Shown: positions 1 through 5,492, numbered from the stretch's first letter. The stretch: DNA of 5,570 nucleotides from Pontiella desulfatans (GCA_029287275.1 JARFRL010000089.1:1-5570); one strand, 5' to 3'. Notes: generated by a model from the letters alone, not told the origin. Numbers and translations: made by a program.

Positions 1-102
1 GGGCAAGGCCTCGATCCATTCGTCGCGCTGGCTCTCGGAGCGGGCGCGCTCGTCGCGGCGCCGTTTGTTTTCAGGAAGAGGGGGCGCGATGAAACCGCGT
101 GA
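1..102 (+). CDS. 3' end of an unidentified membrane-anchored protein (partial)
   Basis: Frame 1 is open from the window edge to a TGA at 100-102 and gives the last 33 residues of a protein that starts outside the window. The visible tail has a hydrophobic alanine/leucine/valine-rich stretch (about residues 8-24 of the fragment), then a basic cluster RKRGR and the end DETA. This is the pattern of a C-terminal transmembrane helix with a positively charged cytoplasmic tail. The stop lies 14 nt inside the next gene (ATG at 89), and such an overlap is typical of co-transcribed bacterial genes. The family cannot be recognised from so short a piece. A chance open frame of this length is possible in GC-rich DNA, but the helix-plus-basic-tail composition and the overlap favour a real gene end. 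Confidence 0.5.
   Translation, partial: GQGLDPFVALALGAGALVAAPFVFRKRGRDETA
73..81 (+). promoter_or_regulatory. Ribosome binding site that decides the MFS start
   Basis: The purine-rich stretch AGGAAGAGG lies 7 nt before the ATG at 89. It lies downstream of the alternative TTG start at 65, so it can only serve the ATG, which is why the shorter 444-residue protein is preferred. Confidence 0.6.
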
Positions 103-1423
103 CGCCGAATCGATCGCGAAGCGCAACACGCGCTGCTTCATCTTGTTCCGCGTGCTGTTCAACGCGCGGTTCTACTACCCGGTGTTCGCGATCATCTTCC
201 TGGATTTTGGAATCTCCCTGAGCCAATTCGCGCTGCTCAACGCCATCTGGGCCGCGACGATCATCCTGGCCGAGGTTCCCTCCGGCGCGCTGTCCGATCT
301 GCTCGGGCGCAAAAAGCTGCTCGTCGGCACGGCCACGCTGATGGTGTTGGAAATGGCCATCTGGGCTTTCGCGCCGAAGGGAAACCCCGCGCTGCTCTTC
401 TGGTTGCTGGCCGGGAACCGCGTCCTGAGCGGACTCGGCGAGGCGTCGGCCAGCGGCTCGGACGAAGCGCTGGTTTATGAAAGCCTCGAACGCGCCGGCC
501 GTAAAAAGGATTGGTCGAGCGTGCTTGAAAAAACGAGCAAAGCGCAGTCCATCGCGTTCATGATCGCCATGATCGTCGGCGCGTTGGTCTACGATCCCGC
601 GTTGGTGTCGAAGCTCGCCGGCGCGCTGGGCGTCGACGCGGTCGTCGACAAGGAATCCACGTTGCGACTGCCGCTTTACCTGACGCTGATCACGTCGATC
701 CTCTGCTGGGTGAACTGTCTTGGTTTCGTCGAAATCGAAAAGGAACACGGACACCCCGAACTTTCCGCGCGCGACGCGTTCCGCCAGACCTTCTCCGCGG
801 GACGCTGGATTCTAAAGACGCCCTTCGCGCTGGTGGTCATCTTGGCCGGCGCCTTCGCGGACAGCGTGATCCGGATGTTCGTGACGCTCGGGACGGAATA
901 CTATCGCCTGGTCCAGTATCCGGAGTTCGCGCTCGGGTTCATCGGCGCGGGCATGTCGTTGCTGAATTTCGTCGTGGCGCCGGCCTCCCGCTGGCTGGTC
1001 GACACGAAAACGCCGGGCGTCGTTTTCGGCGTCGTTTCGATGTTGGGAACGCTCGGTTTTCTGGGCGTTTCGTTTTTCGTTCCCTACGCGGGCGTGGTGT
1101 TCATCGCGTTGTTGTTCGCGGCCTTTTCGATGACGTCGTTCGCGATCTCGTTTTACCTCAACCGCGTGGCCCACAGCGCCATCCGCGCCACGGTGCTCAG
1201 TTTCAAAGGCATGGCGCTGAATCTGGGCTATGGATTCATCGGCGTCGTCTACGCGCGCTTGCTGAGTCATTTGGAACATGCCCGCGGGATCGAGGCCGGC
1301 GACGCGCTGTTCGTGGCGAGCGCTCAATTTTTCACGCCCTATTTCTTCGCGGGCGCCGTGGCGGTCGCGGTGTTCACCCTGGTTTATTTTCCGCGGATCA
1401 ACCAGTTCTTGAAGGACGACTGA
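89..1423 (+). CDS. Major facilitator superfamily (MFS) transporter
   Basis: This is a polytopic inner-membrane carrier of 444 aa, within the usual 400-450 aa of the family, with about 12 hydrophobic helices. The family signature lies in the loop after helix 2: EVPSG followed by GALSDLLGRKK (about residues 62-76), matching MFS motif A (GxxxDxxGRK). Around residue 125-140, after helix 4, the stretch GSDEALVYESL resembles the (S/G)xxxALxYDSL segment of drug-efflux-like MFS subfamilies. A polar insert of about 25 residues lies between helices 5 and 6, and a charged central loop (IEKEHGHPE) separates the two six-helix halves. The substrate cannot be told from sequence. Homologues are usually annotated as general MFS or multidrug-type exporters driven by the proton gradient. 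A TTG at 65 in the same frame could add 8 residues but lacks an upstream Shine-Dalgarno sequence. The gene overlaps the preceding gene end by 14 nt, so the two are probably one transcript. No strong terminator follows. Confidence 0.9.
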   Translation: MKPRDAESIAKRNTRCFILFRVLFNARFYYPVFAIIFLDFGISLSQFALLNAIWAATIILAEVPSGALSDLLGRKKLLVGTATLMVLEMAIWAFAPKGNPALLFWLLAGNRVLSGLGEASASGSDEALVYESLERAGRKKDWSSVLEKTSKAQSIAFMIAMIVGALVYDPALVSKLAGALGVDAVVDKESTLRLPLYLTLITSILCWVNCLGFVEIEKEHGHPELSARDAFRQTFSAGRWILKTPFALVVILAGAFADSVIRMFVTLGTEYYRLVQYPEFALGFIGAGMSLLNFVVAPASRWLVDTKTPGVVFGVVSMLGTLGFLGVSFFVPYAGVVFIALLFAAFSMTSFAISFYLNRVAHSAIRATVLSFKGMALNLGYGFIGVVYARLLSHLEHARGIEAGDALFVASAQFFTPYFFAGAVAVAVFTLVYFPRINQFLKDD

Positions 1424-1493
1424 CCGCGCGCGGTTTCGGAAGGTTTTGGGTCGGAATTCTCGCCCGCGCCCTTTAGCATGAACGCTTCTTCTC

Positions 1494-1500
1494 AAAGGAG
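1494..1500 (+). promoter_or_regulatory. Strong Shine-Dalgarno for the small lipoprotein
   Basis: AAAGGAG lies 6 nt before the ATG at 1507. This near-ideal ribosome binding site is the main support that the 50-codon frame is a real gene. Confidence 0.75.
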
Positions 1501-1506
1501 CTTGTT

Positions 1507-1659
1507 ATGAAAACCATCACGCTGTTCATCGTTTCGCTGACGCTCATGGCCTGCCTCTCGGGCTGCGCGTCCAACAAGGCCGAAAAAGAAGCCTATCACG
1601 AAGACGGAAAAATGGATGAGCAGGTCGAATCGTGGAAGGGTATCGGCGGACGGTATTGA
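1507..1659 (+). CDS. Small lipoprotein of 50 aa
   Basis: A 50-residue open frame with a textbook lipoprotein signal peptide: MK at the start, a hydrophobic core (TLFIVSLTLMAC), then the lipobox LSGC with the lipidated cysteine at residue 20. The mature part would be only about 31 residues, highly charged (KAEKEAYHEDGKMDEQVE) and ending GIGGRY. Signal peptidase II processing and acylation would anchor it in the inner or outer membrane. The residue after Cys20 is Ala, not Asp, so in an Escherichia coli-type Lol system it would go to the outer membrane. Function is unknown; size and composition resemble many uncharacterised small lipoproteins. The next gene begins 6 nt after this stop, in the same frame, so the two are probably translated from one message. 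There is no clear promoter in the 83 nt upstream. Confidence 0.82.
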   Translation: MKTITLFIVSLTLMACLSGCASNKAEKEAYHEDGKMDEQVESWKGIGGRY

Positions 1660-1665
1660 TTCGAA

Positions 1666-2037
1666 ATGGATGGGTCTTTCGTCATTCGCCGCGGCACTAA
1701 ATGGGCGGGAGTCCTCGGTTCCGTTTTGATCGTTGGTTCGTTCGCGCTGATCAGCGTCGATCAGGACGCGGGAGGAACCTTGTTGTTGGGCTTGGCGCCC
1801 GTGCTGTTCGGCAACGCGCCGCGCTCGTGGACCGCGAATCTCGACGGCGGCGTGACCTACAAGGACCGAAAAACCACGCTGGTGTTTCGGCCCGCGCCCA
1901 TCGCGGAAATCAAACAAAAGTCGGCGGTTGTTCACATCGTGTTCAAGACGGGACGGATTCTTGATTTTCCGATCAACGGCCTGCGCAAGTCGGAGAAGAA
2001 AGCGTTGTTCGAGTTCATGTCGGCCAGTCTCGTTTGA
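1666..2037 (+). CDS. Small two-helix membrane protein, possible PH-like C-terminal domain
   Basis: A 123-aa protein I do not recognise as a named family. It has a short N-terminal segment (MDGSFVIRRGTK), two predicted transmembrane helices (about residues 13-31 and 37-52) joined by a short acidic turn (DQDAGG), then a soluble part (56-123) of alternating hydrophobic strands ending in a helix (about 105-121). Two N-terminal helices followed by a beta-rich domain and a final helix is the layout of bacterial PH-like (bPH/YcxB-like) membrane proteins. That assignment rests on layout only. The ATG is 6 nt after the lipoprotein stop and has no good Shine-Dalgarno at normal spacing (GGCGGA ends about 15 nt upstream), so translation probably depends on ribosomes finishing the lipoprotein. 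It ends 15 nt before the stop of the convergent oxidoreductase gene, with no obvious terminator between them. Confidence 0.72.
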   Translation: MDGSFVIRRGTKWAGVLGSVLIVGSFALISVDQDAGGTLLLGLAPVLFGNAPRSWTANLDGGVTYKDRKTTLVFRPAPIAEIKQKSAVVHIVFKTGRILDFPINGLRKSEKKALFEFMSASLV

Positions 2038-2052
2038 AACGCTCCCGCGGCC

Positions 2053-3480
2053 TTAAACGCCGGTCGCCACGTACTGCTTCGTCACCGCGTCCAGCACGTC
2101 CATGCAACTGCCGCACAGTCCCGCCGCGTAGGTCTCGCCCATCACTTCCGACGTCGTTTGGAGCTTCTTCGAATCGATCGCTTTGACGATGTCGCCCTTG
2201 GTGACGTAGTTGCAGAAGCAGACCACGTCGTCGTGTTCCAATTCCAGCTCCACGGCCAAGGGTTTTCCAATGGGCGCGAGCAGCTCCAACGGATCCGCGG
2301 GAAGCGCGCCGTTTTGTTCGATCAACTTGCGCAGCCGCTCGAACTCAGACGTCTCGCCCACCAGAATCGCGCCGAGCAGTCGAACGCGGTCTTTTGACAG
2401 GATCAGCTTTTTGTAGACGCCTTTGTCCGGGGCCTGATCGACCAGGCAGACGGCGTCCGGCGGGTTCAAGTGGGTTCGCCCAATGCTCGCGACCTGAAGG
2501 TCGAGCAACTTGAGCTTGGCCGCGGGCGTAATCATCTCGAAGGTTTTATTGATGTCGCCCAATCGCGCCGCGGCGACTTCCGCCATGGCGTAGCCCGGCG
2601 CGACGAGCCCGAAGGTCGCTCCGTTGAACGAGGCGCATTCGCCGATGGCGAAGACGTCGGGATCGGACGTTTGGGCGCGCTCGTTGATCGCGACGCCGCC
2701 GCGCGGGCCGATCTCGAGCCCCGCTTCCCGCGCCAGCTCGTCGTTGGGCGTGATGCCGGCCGCGATGACGACGAGCTCCGCGGGGATCGCTTCGCCGTTT
2801 CCCAGCCGCGCCCGCTCGGCCTTGCCCGATCCTTCCACCGCGTGGAGTTGAGCGCCAAGTTTCATATGAAGTCCGAGGTCCTCGATTTTCCGATCCAGCA
2901 ATCGCCCCGCGTCGGCGTCGAGCTGACACGCCATGAGGAAGGGTTCGCGTTCGACGATCGTCGTTTCAACGCCCAGCTCGCGGCAGGCCTCCGCGACTTC
3001 GAGCCCGAGCAGGCCGCCGCCCACCACCACCGCGTTTTCCGCGCCCCGGGCCGCGTCGCGAATCGCGAGCGCGTCGTCGGAGGTGCGATAAACATGAACG
3101 CCGTTCAGCTCCGTGCCCGCGACGTTCGGCACGCGCGGGCGGGCGCCGGTCGCCAGCACGAGGCGGTCGTACGGAAACGATTTGCCGGAGGAGACCTCCA
3201 CCGTTTTTTCCGCGCGGTTGATTCGAACGACGCGGGCGCCGACGCGCAGATTGATTTTCTGGTATTCGTACCACCGCGCCTCCGCGAACACCAACTCGCC
3301 TTCGGTCTTGCCGTTGAAGAGGGTGGTGAGCGCCACGCGGTCGTAGGCCGGCGTGAGCTCCTCGCCAAGCACGGTCAGCTGGTATTGGTGGAAGGCGTCG
3401 TACTCCAACAACTTCTCGCAGAAGCGAAATCCAACCATTCCGTTGCCGATCACGACGACCTGTTTTTTCTTTCCGATCAT
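2053..3480 (-). CDS. NirB-N-like FAD/NAD(P)H oxidoreductase with BFD-type [2Fe-2S] domain
   Basis: A 475-aa soluble flavoprotein matching the N-terminal half of the assimilatory nitrite reductase large subunit NirB. Domains in order: FAD-binding Rossmann fold with GNGMVG (12-17); the ATGARPR strand (110-116); NAD(P)H-binding fold with GGGLLGLE (154-161); second FAD motif DVFAIGECA (274-282); rubredoxin/nitrite-reductase-type C-terminal domain (about 320-400); and a BFD-like domain with Cys421, Cys423, Cys456 and Cys459 in the spacing CxC-x32-CxxC, expected to bind [2Fe-2S]. Full NirB proteins exceed 800 aa and continue with siroheme/4Fe-4S domains that bind nitrite. Here the frame stops cleanly 16 residues after the last cysteine, so the protein cannot reduce nitrite alone. 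It probably passes electrons from NAD(P)H through FAD and [2Fe-2S] to a partner such as rubredoxin, ferredoxin or a separate reductase subunit. No partner is visible nearby. All cofactor motifs are intact, so this is not decay. The ATG is preceded by AGGAA at 5 nt. Confidence 0.9.
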   Translation of the reverse strand: MIGKKKQVVVIGNGMVGFRFCEKLLEYDAFHQYQLTVLGEELTPAYDRVALTTLFNGKTEGELVFAEARWYEYQKINLRVGARVVRINRAEKTVEVSSGKSFPYDRLVLATGARPRVPNVAGTELNGVHVYRTSDDALAIRDAARGAENAVVVGGGLLGLEVAEACRELGVETTIVEREPFLMACQLDADAGRLLDRKIEDLGLHMKLGAQLHAVEGSGKAERARLGNGEAIPAELVVIAAGITPNDELAREAGLEIGPRGGVAINERAQTSDPDVFAIGECASFNGATFGLVAPGYAMAEVAAARLGDINKTFEMITPAAKLKLLDLQVASIGRTHLNPPDAVCLVDQAPDKGVYKKLILSKDRVRLLGAILVGETSEFERLRKLIEQNGALPADPLELLAPIGKPLAVELELEHDDVVCFCNYVTKGDIVKAIDSKKLQTTSEVMGETYAAGLCGSCMDVLDAVTKQYVATGV

Positions 3481-3485
3481 AAGGG

Positions 3486-3490
3486 TTCCT
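3486..3490 (-). promoter_or_regulatory. Ribosome binding site of the NirB-N-like gene
   Basis: On the minus strand AGGAA lies 5 nt before the ATG (3480-3478). It supports that start and leaves a divergent intergenic region of about 120 bp up to hemW. Confidence 0.65.
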
Positions 3491-3509
3491 AACTAATACT
3501 AAATTGGTG

Positions 3510-3523
3510 CGATATATCTATCG
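3510..3523. promoter_or_regulatory. Candidate operator: inverted repeat CGATA-N4-TATCG
   Basis: A perfect 5-bp inverted repeat with a 4-nt centre, in an AT-rich patch (about 3491-3523) that stands out from the GC-rich surroundings. It lies 30 nt upstream of the oxidoreductase start and 76 nt upstream of the hemW start. On the minus strand it falls about where a -35 box would be relative to a weak TAGTAT -10-like hexamer (3497-3502), so a bound regulator could act there. The arms are short and I cannot match them to a named regulator. Confidence 0.3.
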
Positions 3524-3599
3524 GAGCGCGGCGACCATGTCGAACAGTTGTTGATTGTTTGTTGTTGGCCTATCCGACGCGTTGTCGCATCTTTCCGCC

Positions 3600-4721
3600 A
3601 TGACCGGTCTCTACATCCATGTTCCGCTTTGCGAGAAACGCTGTCGCTATTGCGATTTCTACAAGCTGACGCCCGATGAATGGGACGATGTCGGGCTGTA
3701 TGCGCGGTGCCTGGAAATCGAGCTGAGCCGGCTGCCCAAGGATTTCGCGCCCGACACGGTGTTCATCGGCGGCGGCACGCCCACCGCGCTCAGCCCCGCG
3801 GAATACGAAAAAACGCTCGAAGCCATTCACCGGAGGGTCAACTTGTCCGAAGTGGTGGAGTTCACGAGCGAGGCCAATCCCGGCACGTTGACCCCCGACA
3901 AACTCGCGGTAATGAAGGCGGGCGGAATCAACCGCGTCTCCATCGGCACGCAGTCCTTCAACGACCGCGCCTTGCGGCTGCTCGGACGGATTCACGACTC
4001 GAAAACCGCCGTCGCGGGCTACCACATGCTGCGCGACGCGGGGTTCGACAACGTGAACATCGATCTGATCCAAAGCATCCCCGGCATGAAACCCGCGGAC
4101 GTGCTCGCCGACGCGCGCCGGGTCGCGGAGCTCGGCCCCGAACACGTTTCCTACTACAACCTCATCTACGAACCCGGCACGCCGCTCACCAAAGCGCGCG
4201 ACGAGGGCAGGGTGGTGCCGCCGGGCGACGACGAGGAGGCCGACAACTATTTCGCGGTCAAGGCGCTCTTGCAAGACGCGGGATACGACCACTACGAGAT
4301 CTCGAACTTCTCCCGAACCGGAAAAGAATGCCTGCACAACGTGCTCTACTGGCAAGGCGGGGAGTATTTCGGGTGCGGACCCTCGGGACATTCGCACTGG
4401 CACGGCGAACGATTCGGCAACCTGCCGGATCTTCAGGTGTATTGCGACCGGCTGCTGCGCGACCGCGCGCCGTTCGACGAGGTCGAAACCCTGACCCGCG
4501 AGGAAAAAGCCCGCGAGACGCTGGTGATGTGGCTGCGCATGACCAACGGGTTCGGGTTCGATGAATTCCGGAAGGTCACGGGTTTCGCGGCGGCGGAGTT
4601 GTGTGGCGACGCGATCGATTTCATGGTGGAGCAAAAGCTGCTGCGCGTCGCGGACGGGCGGCTGGCGTTGACCGAAGACGCGCTGTTCGTGAGCAACGCG
4701 GTTTTCAGCGAATTGCTCTGA
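3600..4721 (+). CDS. hemW: Radical SAM heme chaperone HemW (HemN-like)
   Basis: A 373-aa member of the HemN/HemW radical-SAM family, close to the usual 370-400 aa. The N-terminus GLYIHVPLCEKRCRYCDF carries the CxxxCxxC cluster ligands (Cys11, Cys15, Cys18) for a 4Fe-4S cluster and SAM. The residues after the third cysteine are Asp-Phe; true HemN has a further cysteine (CxxxCxxCxC), so this is HemW rather than coproporphyrinogen dehydrogenase. Further family motifs: GGGTP (57-61), EANPG (91-95), GTQSF (116-120), NIDLIQSIPG (153-162), YEISNF (232-237), and GCGPSGHSH (258-266) where GxGxGAHSH is usual. The last 75 or so residues form the HemN C-terminal domain. HemW homologues bind heme and deliver it to membrane respiratory enzymes. 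The ATG at 3600 is chosen because family members start a few residues before (G/S)LYIH(I/V)P. A TTG at 3555 would add an unconserved 15 residues. Neither start has a clear Shine-Dalgarno. It is divergent from the Fe-S flavoprotein gene. Confidence 0.93.
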   Translation: MTGLYIHVPLCEKRCRYCDFYKLTPDEWDDVGLYARCLEIELSRLPKDFAPDTVFIGGGTPTALSPAEYEKTLEAIHRRVNLSEVVEFTSEANPGTLTPDKLAVMKAGGINRVSIGTQSFNDRALRLLGRIHDSKTAVAGYHMLRDAGFDNVNIDLIQSIPGMKPADVLADARRVAELGPEHVSYYNLIYEPGTPLTKARDEGRVVPPGDDEEADNYFAVKALLQDAGYDHYEISNFSRTGKECLHNVLYWQGGEYFGCGPSGHSHWHGERFGNLPDLQVYCDRLLRDRAPFDEVETLTREEKARETLVMWLRMTNGFGFDEFRKVTGFAAAELCGDAIDFMVEQKLLRVADGRLALTEDALFVSNAVFSELL

Positions 4722-4725
4722 GCGC

Positions 4726-4742
4726 CACAACAGGTTGTGTTT
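4726..4742 (+). terminator. Weak hairpin just after hemW
   Basis: CACAA-CAGG-TTGTG forms a 5-bp stem with a 4-nt loop, followed by only TTT, starting 4 nt after the hemW stop. It could contribute to termination, but the stem is short and AT-rich and the T-run minimal. Confidence 0.25.
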
Positions 4743-4780
4743 CGCCGCGGAAACAAGCGGTAAAAAAGCCGGATTTGGTC

Positions 4781-4808
4781 TTGCAAAGCCGCTGAGAATC
4801 CTTAGATT
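4781..4808 (+). promoter_or_regulatory. Probable sigma-70-type promoter of rpmB
   Basis: TTGCAA (4781-4786), a 16-nt spacer and TAGATT (4803-4808) give 4 of 6 matches to each consensus box. Transcription would begin near 4815, leaving a leader of roughly 50 nt that includes the ribosome binding site. A second pair, TTGACC (4821-4826) with CATATT (4843-4848), scores similarly, but its start point would fall at or after the Shine-Dalgarno, so it is less likely. Confidence 0.4.
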
Positions 4809-4850
4809 ACGTCGCTCTTGTTGACCAGAACGATTTTGAAATCATATTAC

Positions 4851-4855
4851 AGAGG
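4851..4855 (+). promoter_or_regulatory. Ribosome binding site of rpmB
   Basis: AGAGG lies 8 nt before the ATG at 4864, a standard position supporting that start. Confidence 0.6.
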
Positions 4856-4863
4856 TAAGAACA

Positions 4864-5094
4864 ATGGGTAGAGAATGCGCCGTTACAGGTAAGAAAACCA
4901 TCACGGGCCGTCGTATCGTCCGCAAAGGTTTGTCGAAGAAAAAAGGCGGCATCGGTCTTCACGTGACCAGCGCCACCAAACGCACGTTCAAACCGAACCT
5001 GCAGCGCGTGCGCGTTCGCGACGAGAACGGCACCGTCAAGCGTGTTTGGGTTTCCGCCAAAGCGCTGCGCTCCGGCGCGGTTAAAAAAGCCTAG
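4864..5094 (+). CDS. rpmB: 50S ribosomal protein bL28
   Basis: A 76-aa basic protein of the large ribosomal subunit. It starts MGRECAVTGKK, the bL28 hallmark (M-x-[RK]-x-C-x-[VI]-[ST]-G-[KR]), then a lysine/arginine-rich loop (RKGLSKKKGG), the conserved core TSATKRTFKPNLQRVRV (about 35-51) and the closing WVSAKALRSG (62-71), close to the Bacillus-type end VSARALKSGKVE. Length is normal for the 60-80 aa family. Only one cysteine (Cys5) is present, so this is a zinc-free form rather than the CxxC type. The gene is separated from hemW by 142 nt with its own likely promoter and is followed directly by hairpins, so it appears to be a single-gene unit. It is not followed by rpmG (bL33), a partner seen in many bacteria. 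Confidence 0.96.
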   Translation: MGRECAVTGKKTITGRRIVRKGLSKKKGGIGLHVTSATKRTFKPNLQRVRVRDENGTVKRVWVSAKALRSGAVKKA

Positions 5095-5111
5095 TTTCCT
5101 CCAGAGGAAAC
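5094..5111 (+). repeat. Perfect 8-bp hairpin starting in the rpmB stop codon
   Basis: GTTTCCTC-CA-GAGGAAAC is an exact inverted repeat (in practice a 7-bp stem with loop CCAG) whose first base is the last base of the TAG stop. No T-run follows, so it is not itself a canonical terminator. It lies 7 nt before the real terminator stem and may protect the 3' end of the message or assist release. Confidence 0.6.
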
Positions 5112-5118
5112 CGCGACG

Positions 5119-5146
5119 GCCGTCCCGAACATGGGGCGGCTTTTTT
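5119..5146 (+). terminator. Rho-independent terminator of rpmB
   Basis: GCCGTCCC (5119-5126), loop GAACAT and GGGGCGGC (5133-5140) form an 8-bp GC-rich stem with one G-U pair, followed directly by TTTTTT (5141-5146). This is a classic intrinsic terminator. Confidence 0.9.
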
Positions 5147-5167
5147 CGTGTCCGCGGGCCTCGTATC

Positions 5168-5184
5168 GCCGCCCTCTTGGCGGC
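5168..5184. repeat. GC hairpin GCCGCC-CTCTT-GGCGGC
   Basis: A perfect 6-bp stem with a 5-nt loop, 21 nt past the T-run of the rpmB terminator. It has no T-tract on either side, so it is listed as a structural repeat only. Confidence 0.45.
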
Positions 5185-5198
5185 CCCGCTCAACGTGG

Positions 5199-5217
5199 CA
5201 TGGGCGTCCCGCCCATG
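5199..5217. repeat. Palindrome CATGGGCG-TCC-CGCCCATG
   Basis: A perfect 8-bp inverted repeat around a 3-nt loop. From memory, this palindrome and near variants occur as dispersed intergenic repeats in several environmental genomes and give spurious peptides such as MGVPPM or MGGTPM when translated. That family link is recall and has not been tested here. Confidence 0.6.
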
Positions 5218-5269
5218 ATTCCCGAACGCTCCGCGCGATACGCGGTGAACACTGGACCATTTAATGACA

Positions 5270-5301
5270 GGACCATGCCGTTCGGACGGGAAGACCTAAT
5301 T
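5270..5301. repeat. Module copy A (about 30 bp, GGACCAT...GACGGGAAGACCTA)
   Basis: First of three related copies. It shares 22 of 28 aligned bases with copy B (5433-5460), both starting GGACCAT and containing GACGGGAAGA. An extra GGACCAT lies just upstream at 5254-5260. It runs directly into the direct repeat starting at 5300. Confidence 0.65.
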
Positions 5302-5347
5302 AACCGCGAAGGAACGCAAGGAACGCGAAAAATAGGGCGGAATGATT
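5300..5347. repeat. Direct repeat, copy 1 (48 bp)
   Basis: It begins TTAACCGCGAAGGAACGC and ends AATAGGGCGGAATGATT. It matches 5521-5569 with three substitutions and one single-base indel, at a period of 221 bp. It contains an internal near-repeat of GGAACGC. Confidence 0.85.
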
Positions 5348-5363
5348 TAGTGGCGGAATAATT
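5336..5363. repeat. Short direct repeat GGCGGAAT(G/A)ATT
   Basis: The 12-mer at 5336-5347 is repeated at 5352-5363 with one change and a 16-nt period. The second copy also forms the small hairpin GGAAT-A-ATTCC (5355-5365). Confidence 0.5.
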
Positions 5364-5395
5364 CCATTCTCCCGCGGCAACGACAGGGACGAGTC

Positions 5396-5487
5396 GCAAC
5401 GAATGTAGGAAAAACAACGAATCGTTAACACGGGACCATTCCATCTAGACGGGAAGATCTATTCGTTGTTTTTCCTACATTCGTTGC
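5396..5487. repeat. Perfect 27-bp inverted repeat with 38-nt loop
   Basis: The left arm 5396-5422 (starting GCAACGAATGTAGG) and right arm 5461-5487 (ending CCTACATTCGTTGC) are exact reverse complements over 27 bases. The match ends abruptly on both sides: 5395/5488 and 5423/5460 do not pair. The 38-nt interior holds most of module copy B. As RNA it would be a very stable hairpin; as DNA it resembles the terminal repeats of a tiny MITE-like element. There is no open frame inside. Confidence 0.9.
5433..5464. repeat. Module copy B, within the inverted-repeat loop
   Basis: It starts GGACCATTCC and contains GACGGGAAGATCTATT. The first 28 bases fill the loop and the last four overlap the right arm (5461-5464). 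It is the only copy not followed by the TTAACCGCGA repeat. Confidence 0.65.
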
Positions 5488-5492
5488 CAATT

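Noticed and set aside
1423..1436. ACCGCGCGCGGT followed by TT after the MFS stop, as a terminator
   Set aside because: With a usable loop the stem is only 4 bp and the T-run is three bases; too weak to call.
1446..1479. TTGGGT and TAGCAT as a promoter for the lipoprotein
   Set aside because: The spacer would be 22 nt, outside the usual 16-18, and both boxes are imperfect.
1492..1935. 147-codon minus-strand frame
   Set aside because: It is antisense to the lipoprotein and small membrane protein, has low-complexity charged composition, and shows no support for its start.
2470..3492. 340-codon plus-strand frame opposite the NirB-N-like gene
   Set aside because: It is an antisense shadow typical of GC-rich coding DNA, rich in Arg/His/Glu with no domain. 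The opposite strand carries intact cofactor motifs.
3570..4730. 386-codon minus-strand frame opposite hemW
   Set aside because: It is an antisense shadow; the plus strand has the full set of HemW motifs.
5131..5361. 76-codon plus-strand frame beginning MGRLFSCP
   Set aside because: It starts inside the loop of the rpmB terminator, has no ribosome binding site, and its residues are translations of the hairpins and repeats.
5190..5444. 84-codon minus-strand frame
   Set aside because: It lies wholly across the repeat mosaic, including part of the inverted repeat. There is no ribosome binding site or protein-like pattern.
5396..5487. Intrinsic terminator for a leftward or rightward transcript
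   Set aside because: The loop is 38 nt, the arms are AT-rich, and no T-tract follows the stem on either strand.
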